Part shown: piece after piece, positions 40,990 through 44,281 of the stretch
Position numbering within the stretch: the first letter of the stretch is position 1
Layout: each line of letters opens with the position of its first letter
Assembly: GCA_964384025.1 (NCBI GenBank)
Contig: CAYLJJ010000056.1
Span: 1-44,281 of the forward strand
Origin: CAYLJJ01 sp964384025
GTDB lineage: Bacteria; Myxococcota_A; Bradymonadia; UBA7976; UBA1532
Direction of reading: 5' to 3'
DNA length: 44,281 nt
The notes under the pieces: generated by a model
Databases searched by the model: none
Told to the model about the DNA's origin: nothing
What the model saw: only the letters and a program-made list of their open reading frames with translations
Position numbers and translations under genes: made by a program

Positions 40990-41775
40990 TCACTCGGGAG
41001 TCAACTCCCCTGAAAGGAAAAGAAACTCGACACTGGCTCCCTTCAAGCTGCTTCCTCCCGGTCGCACATCCGAGGGAGCGTCACCTCGTCCCAAAGGCAG
41101 CAGATTTCTGGGATCAAGCTGTGCTTCATTCTCAAAGAAAAGCCCTAGGGTGGCTGCCTGAGCGCTGCTCAGAGACCAGACCTCTCTAAAGTTTGGGTGC
41201 ATCGGGGCCTTGGGATCCGCTCTCACCTCCAAAAGCAGCTCAAATGGTCGACGTTGATCTCCTCGGGTGGCGATGATCTGTCGTGCCTCCTCAGCCACAA
41301 AATGAAGTAGAGGCTTGATTTCAGCGCGAAGGTTAAGGGTTCCAGGGCGAAAAACCTCATTGGCTGGGAAGAGCAGGACCACACCTCGGTAGGTTTCGAA
41401 GATCTCCACGTTGATCTGCCCGCTTCGACGAGGTCGGGTTCTGGGATCTAAACGGCGCTTAAGTTCCTTGAGGATCCGCCGAGCGTTGTACTCTACCTGC
41501 GACTTCTCTTTGCGGATCATATCCTCAGCCTTCTGCAAGATCGAACTCTCCTCGCGGGGAAGTTGGACTCCAAAGCCCTCCTTAATCGTCCCTGACATCT
41601 CCTTAAAACGAGCGACATCCATAGAGGAGAAGGAGAGGAGGAGGATAAAGAAGGTTAAGAGCAGAGACATCAGATCGCCAAAAGTGACCATCCACTCGGG
41701 AGCCCCCTCGGCGCACTTTGTTTCCTCACTGAACTCTTCAGTTTCCTCTCCCTGTTCTTCCTCCTCTTCAGCCAT
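40990..41775 (-). CDS. Second MotB-like stator subunit with divergent C-terminal domain
   Basis: A 261-residue paralogue of the following gene. The acidic start and membrane helix (EWMVTFGDLMSLLLTFFILL, D34) are the same. The C-terminal domain is OmpA-like in outline but the signature is changed: where TD is expected there is RAD, and SLSSAQAATLGLFF lacks the Arg that contacts peptidoglycan. It may have lost peptidoglycan binding and act as a heteromeric partner, as MotD does with MotB in some bacteria. It starts 6 bases after the MotA stop. Confidence 0.8.
   Translation of the reverse strand: MAEEEEEQGEETEEFSEETKCAEGAPEWMVTFGDLMSLLLTFFILLLSFSSMDVARFKEMSGTIKEGFGVQLPREESSILQKAEDMIRKEKSQVEYNARRILKELKRRLDPRTRPRRSGQINVEIFETYRGVVLLFPANEVFRPGTLNLRAEIKPLLHFVAEEARQIIATRGDQRRPFELLLEVRADPKAPMHPNFREVWSLSSAQAATLGLFFENEAQLDPRNLLPLGRGDAPSDVRPGGSSLKGASVEFLFLSGELTPE
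41643..41706 (-). repeat. Near-identical segment shared with the adjacent MotB paralogue (copy 2)
   Basis: Partner of 40860-40923, offset by 783 bases, with six mismatches in 64. It covers the codons for the proton-channel helix. Confidence 0.8.
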
Positions 41776-41781
41776 CCCCGC

Positions 41782-42549
41782 TTAAGCTCCTTGACCTCTC
41801 AGGGCCTCACGCTCTTTAGGAGCAAGGTAGGTGTAGAGAGTCTCCTCCAACATTCTGGGATTCTCTCCCCGCTTCAGGCCCAAGATCCCCTCAACCATCA
41901 AGAGCCGTAGGTCGATCTCTAAACCGCTGTAGTATTCCAACTTGTCCGCCAGGGGGGTGGCAAAGAGGTTGGAGATGATCGCACCGTAGAGAGTCGTCAA
42001 GAGGGCGACGGCCATCGCGGGGCCGATCGATTTGGGATCATCCATCGCCGCGAGCATATTCACCAAACCCACCAGAGTTCCAATCATCCCAAAAGCAGGA
42101 GCGGTGGTATTCACTGCGCGGAGGATCGCCTGACCGGCTTGATGTCTCGCCTTGGTAAACTGGATCTCCTTAAGGAGGATCGCTTCGATCTGTCGAGTCT
42201 CAGCGCCATCCACGCAATAGTTGATCCCCTTAGCCATAAAGGGATCATCAAATTCAATCCGTTCCAGCGCCAGCAACCCCTCTTTTCGAGAGATCTGAGA
42301 GAGCTCGATGAATTGGCTGATCACCTCAGATTGGCTCTTCAAGCTGTGGAAGAAGGAGTTTTTGATCACAGAACCGGTCTGAAAGACGATTGGGATGGGG
42401 TAACGAATAAAGAGCGTTGAGACAGTGCCTCCAAGCACGATCAATAGAGAGGTGACATCAATGAAGAGGCTCAGGGAGCCTCCCAAGAGGATGGCGGTGA
42501 GGATGAGGACGACACCCGCGACGAGGCCGATGAGGGTTGCGATATCCAT
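41782..42549 (-). CDS. motA: MotA/PomA stator subunit
   Basis: A 255-residue membrane protein with four helices: IGLVAGVVLILTAILLGGSL and VTSLLIVLGGTVSTLFI at the N-terminus, and a C-terminal pair around TAPAFGMIGTLVGLVNMLAA and MAVALLTTLYGAIISNLFAT. The conserved proline (TAPAFG) and the charged cytoplasmic loop (ISRKEGLLALERIEFDDPF) fit MotA/PomA of the PomA-like length. It forms the ion channel with the MotB proteins. It is the first gene of a MotA-MotB-MotB operon. Confidence 0.9.
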   Translation of the reverse strand: MDIATLIGLVAGVVLILTAILLGGSLSLFIDVTSLLIVLGGTVSTLFIRYPIPIVFQTGSVIKNSFFHSLKSQSEVISQFIELSQISRKEGLLALERIEFDDPFMAKGINYCVDGAETRQIEAILLKEIQFTKARHQAGQAILRAVNTTAPAFGMIGTLVGLVNMLAAMDDPKSIGPAMAVALLTTLYGAIISNLFATPLADKLEYYSGLEIDLRLLMVEGILGLKRGENPRMLEETLYTYLAPKEREALRGQGA

Positions 42550-42584
42550 AGCGCCTAGTAGGAGACTCCTCTCACTTAAAGCAT

Positions 42585-42616
42585 TTGAGGAGTCTACACT
42601 CCCAAAGGCTCCTCAA
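42585..42616. promoter_or_regulatory. Inverted repeat upstream of motA
   Basis: TTGAGGAG (42585-42592) and CTCCTCAA (42609-42616) form a perfect 8-base inverted repeat with a 16-base spacer, 36 bases upstream of the MotA ATG. There is no T-run in either direction, so a regulator site or a leader hairpin is more likely than a terminator. Confidence 0.35.
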
Positions 42617-42672
42617 CCATCTCGGCTCTCACAAGGAAAAATAAAGCTCAGGATTTTTTTGGAGGGATCTCG

Positions 42673-42710
42673 GGGCAGCTTGGAAAGCTCAGGGCAGCTT
42701 GGAAAGCTCA
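42673..42710. repeat. Exact tandem duplication of a 19-base palindromic unit
   Basis: GGGCAGCTTGGAAAGCTCA occurs twice back to back (42673-42691 and 42692-42710). Each unit contains the inverted repeat AGCTT-GGA-AAGCT. The second unit includes the stop codon of the foldase gene (42708-42710), so the duplication spans the 3' end of that gene. Confidence 0.8.
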
Positions 42711-43898
42711 GGGCTTCTTGGGGAGCGCGGGCTTCTTAGGAGGAGCGATGAGCTTCTTTGGGTTCATCTTATGCTTCAGCATGCCTGTACCTTTGTTATG
42801 GGGGACCTTGAGGGTCTTGATCTTCTTGCTGGGTTTATCCAGACCAGGGATCAGGCGCTCAATCTTGGCCTCTGCCTTGAGCTTCTTGAGGAGGTCTGAC
42901 TTCGCCTTACGGCTCTTTTTGTTGCTGAGGAGCTTCTTGATGTTCTCTTTGACCTCATCAAAGCCGCGTTGCTTCCCCTCTTTGCGATCTGTGACCTTGA
43001 TGATGTGATAGCCAAACTTGGTCTTCACCGGCTTGGAGATCTCAGCCACCTTCATGTTGAAGGCGACCTCCTCAAAGGCTTTCACCATACGGCCGCGGGT
43101 GAAGTAGCTGAGATCGCCGCCTCGAGGACCTGTTGGTCCCTGAGAATGCTTCTTAGCCAGGGCCGCGAAATCAGCGCCATCTGCCGTGGCCTTCTTGTAA
43201 AGTTCATCAGCCTTCTTCTTGATGTTAACATCCTCTTCCCCCTTCTTGACCTTCAGCAAGATATGGCTGGCTCGGACCTGCTCCTTGATCTGATAGCGCT
43301 TGCTGTTCTCTTGGTAATATTTCTGAATCTCCTCTTTGGGGAGGTTGAGATCGCTTATTTTCTGGAGGAGCTTGGTGACTGAGAGGTTGTGGCGGATGTT
43401 CTCTTTGATCTGCTCCATGCTCACGCCAGAACTCTTGAGATAGCGTTGGAAGTTCTTCTCAGTGCGGAACATCTTCTTATAATCGGCGAACTCCTTCTCC
43501 ATCTCTTCAGGAGTGACCGCGATCTGCTCCGATTTGATCTTCTGTTGGAGCAGCTCCTTGTCGATGAGCTGCTTGAGGATGGAGCGCTTGTAGCGCTGAG
43601 CGAGGCCCTCAGGGATCTGCTTTTTCCGAGCGGTGAAGGTCTTGGTCATCTTTTGGAATTTAGCGTTAAAGCTCTCACGGGAGATCTCAACGCCGTTCAC
43701 TCGAGCGACTGGCCCGGTCTCTTCTTTGGCTGGCTTACTGACCACATCTCCAGCTTTTGCTCCTGGGGCTTTAACGGCGGCAGGAGCTTGGTTCCCTTCA
43801 GCCTCCTTGACGGCCTCTCCAGCGGGCTTGGGGGGGTTACACCCGCCCACCGAGAAGCTTAGGGTCAGCAAAGCAGCAGCGCTCAACAAAACACGCAT
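42708..43898 (-). CDS. Parvulin-type peptidyl-prolyl isomerase lipoprotein
   Basis: A 396-residue lipoprotein (signal ending SVGGC, Cys20). A Pro/Ala/Lys-rich linker leads to a SurA-like N-terminal helical chaperone region at about 65-205 (VARVNGVEISRESFNAKFQK). A rotamase (PpiC) domain follows at about 206-312: VRASHILLKVKKGEE, FAALAKKHSQGPTGPRGGDL, FGYHIIKVTDRKEG. The last 60 residues are very basic (KPSKKIKTLK, ending PPKKPALPKKP). It helps fold outer-membrane or secreted proteins. AGGAGA precedes the ATG. It is transcribed away from the rRNA leader. Confidence 0.85.
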   Translation of the reverse strand: MRVLLSAAALLTLSFSVGGCNPPKPAGEAVKEAEGNQAPAAVKAPGAKAGDVVSKPAKEETGPVARVNGVEISRESFNAKFQKMTKTFTARKKQIPEGLAQRYKRSILKQLIDKELLQQKIKSEQIAVTPEEMEKEFADYKKMFRTEKNFQRYLKSSGVSMEQIKENIRHNLSVTKLLQKISDLNLPKEEIQKYYQENSKRYQIKEQVRASHILLKVKKGEEDVNIKKKADELYKKATADGADFAALAKKHSQGPTGPRGGDLSYFTRGRMVKAFEEVAFNMKVAEISKPVKTKFGYHIIKVTDRKEGKQRGFDEVKENIKKLLSNKKSRKAKSDLLKKLKAEAKIERLIPGLDKPSKKIKTLKVPHNKGTGMLKHKMNPKKLIAPPKKPALPKKP

Positions 43899-44067
43899 TA
43901 TGATCTCCTAGATTTTTGGACGCCTTGTTCTTCTGGACGTCTTGGCCACTTAAGACGCCCTCCGATAGCATTCAGAGGAGCCAGAATCAACAGGGGCTCT
44001 TGGAAATTCCCCCGCTTTTATTTTTGAAGGCTCCAGGCTCTCACGCGAGGATCTTGGGCAAATTTTG

Positions 44068-44100
44068 GAGCAGCTTTGCCTAAATTTTGAAAAGCTGCTC
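44068..44100. repeat. Perfect 10-base inverted repeat
   Basis: GAGCAGCTTT (44068-44077) and AAAGCTGCTC (44091-44100) with a 13-base AT-rich loop. Neither strand has a T-run after the hairpin. It lies about 95 bases before the -35 of the rrn-like promoter. Confidence 0.75.
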
Positions 44101-44194
44101 TAAAGCCTCCAGGAAGAAGATAAAGTAATATCGCTTTAAAATTGGACATTTACATTCAAAAAATAGAAAAAAAATAGGGAAAGGAAAAAAGGAC

Positions 44195-44223
44195 TTGTGG
44201 CCAGGAGGTTAGATCCGTATAAC
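44195..44223 (+). promoter_or_regulatory. Strong sigma-70-type promoter, probably of an rRNA operon
   Basis: TTGTGG (44195-44200) and TATAAC (44218-44223) are spaced by exactly 17 bases and preceded by a long A-rich tract (UP-like). CCGCCTCC just after the -10 is a GC-rich discriminator of the kind found at stringently controlled rRNA and tRNA promoters. Confidence 0.65.
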
Positions 44224-44281
44224 CCGCCTCCACCGGCGTTGACCGGTCAGTTCTTTGAAAAGCGGATTGAGCGAATCGCAA
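44224..44281 (+). ncRNA. rRNA operon leader (5' part), boxA-like element
   Basis: Downstream of the promoter, GTTCTTTGAAAA at 44250-44261 resembles the boxA antitermination element and the TTCTTTGA leader sequence found before 16S rRNA. A short inverted repeat (ACCGG / CCGGT) lies at 44232-44247. The 16S gene should begin some distance to the right of the window. Confidence 0.55.

Larger units (their letters stand above)
43899..44281. other. Intergenic region between foldase gene and rRNA-type leader
   Basis: 383 bases without a gene. It should contain the minus-strand promoter of the foldase and, further right, the plus-strand rrn-like promoter, with an A-rich tract at about 44150-44190 that could act as an UP element. 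A 10-base inverted repeat lies at 44068-44100. Confidence 0.6.

Overview
The window looks like a chromosomal segment of a deltaproteobacterium-type organism, most likely Myxococcota or Bradymonadales. The reasons are a type IV pilin whose C-terminal half is of a deltaproteobacterial kind, many large lipoproteins with acidic linkers, a kinase/PP2C-type signalling gene, fused anaerobic-type oxidoreductase subunits and moderately GC-rich coding DNA with very frequent GATC. The lineage is inferred; no rRNA sequence lies inside the window.

Layout. Positions 1-57 look like the 3' end (domains V and VI) of a group II intron, followed by an open frame that ends in an ATGA overlap with the next gene. 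Positions 217-6780 (+) hold a coupled signalling cluster: a cyclic-nucleotide-binding/HTH protein, a zinc ribbon-pseudokinase-PP2C fusion, a degenerate vWA-like protein, a YtcJ-type amidohydrolase and a lamin-tail lipoprotein. Positions 6764-8181 (-) encode two membrane proteins, and 8302-8820 (+) a small exported protein. Positions 8851-11690 (-) form a thiolase/3-hydroxyacyl-CoA dehydrogenase/enoyl-CoA hydratase operon, and 11894-13564 (-) a channel-like protein of repeated membrane helices. Positions 13887-18818 (-) encode a molybdenum hydroxylase (FAD subunit plus a fused FeS-Mo subunit) and a class V aminotransferase. Positions 19059-21765 (-) encode a 2-oxoacid:ferredoxin oxidoreductase with a fused beta-gamma subunit.

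From 22126 to 27001 (+) come a type IV pilin, a degenerate receiver-domain protein, a Cys-rich lipoprotein and a TPR-DUF3857-transglutaminase lipoprotein. From 26973 the genes are all on the minus strand: an LptF/G-like permease, a propeller lipoprotein, an AT-rich two-gene cassette (beta-barrel-like protein and a nitrilase-fold lipoprotein), YwiC-like protein, an RND pump, a TPR-ATP-grasp fusion, a propeller lipoprotein, a CYTH-like lipoprotein, a basic-tailed membrane coiled-coil protein, two MotB paralogues, MotA and a parvulin-type foldase lipoprotein. The last 90 bases carry a strong promoter and leader that look like the start of an rRNA operon running out of the window to the right.

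Points of most interest: the intron-interrupted reading frame at the left edge, the pseudokinase/phosphatase/vWA module, the AT-rich nitrilase cassette whose GATC density drops to background, the CYTH-like lipoprotein, the TPR-ATP-grasp protein beside an RND pump, and the paired MotBs of which only one keeps the peptidoglycan-binding signature.
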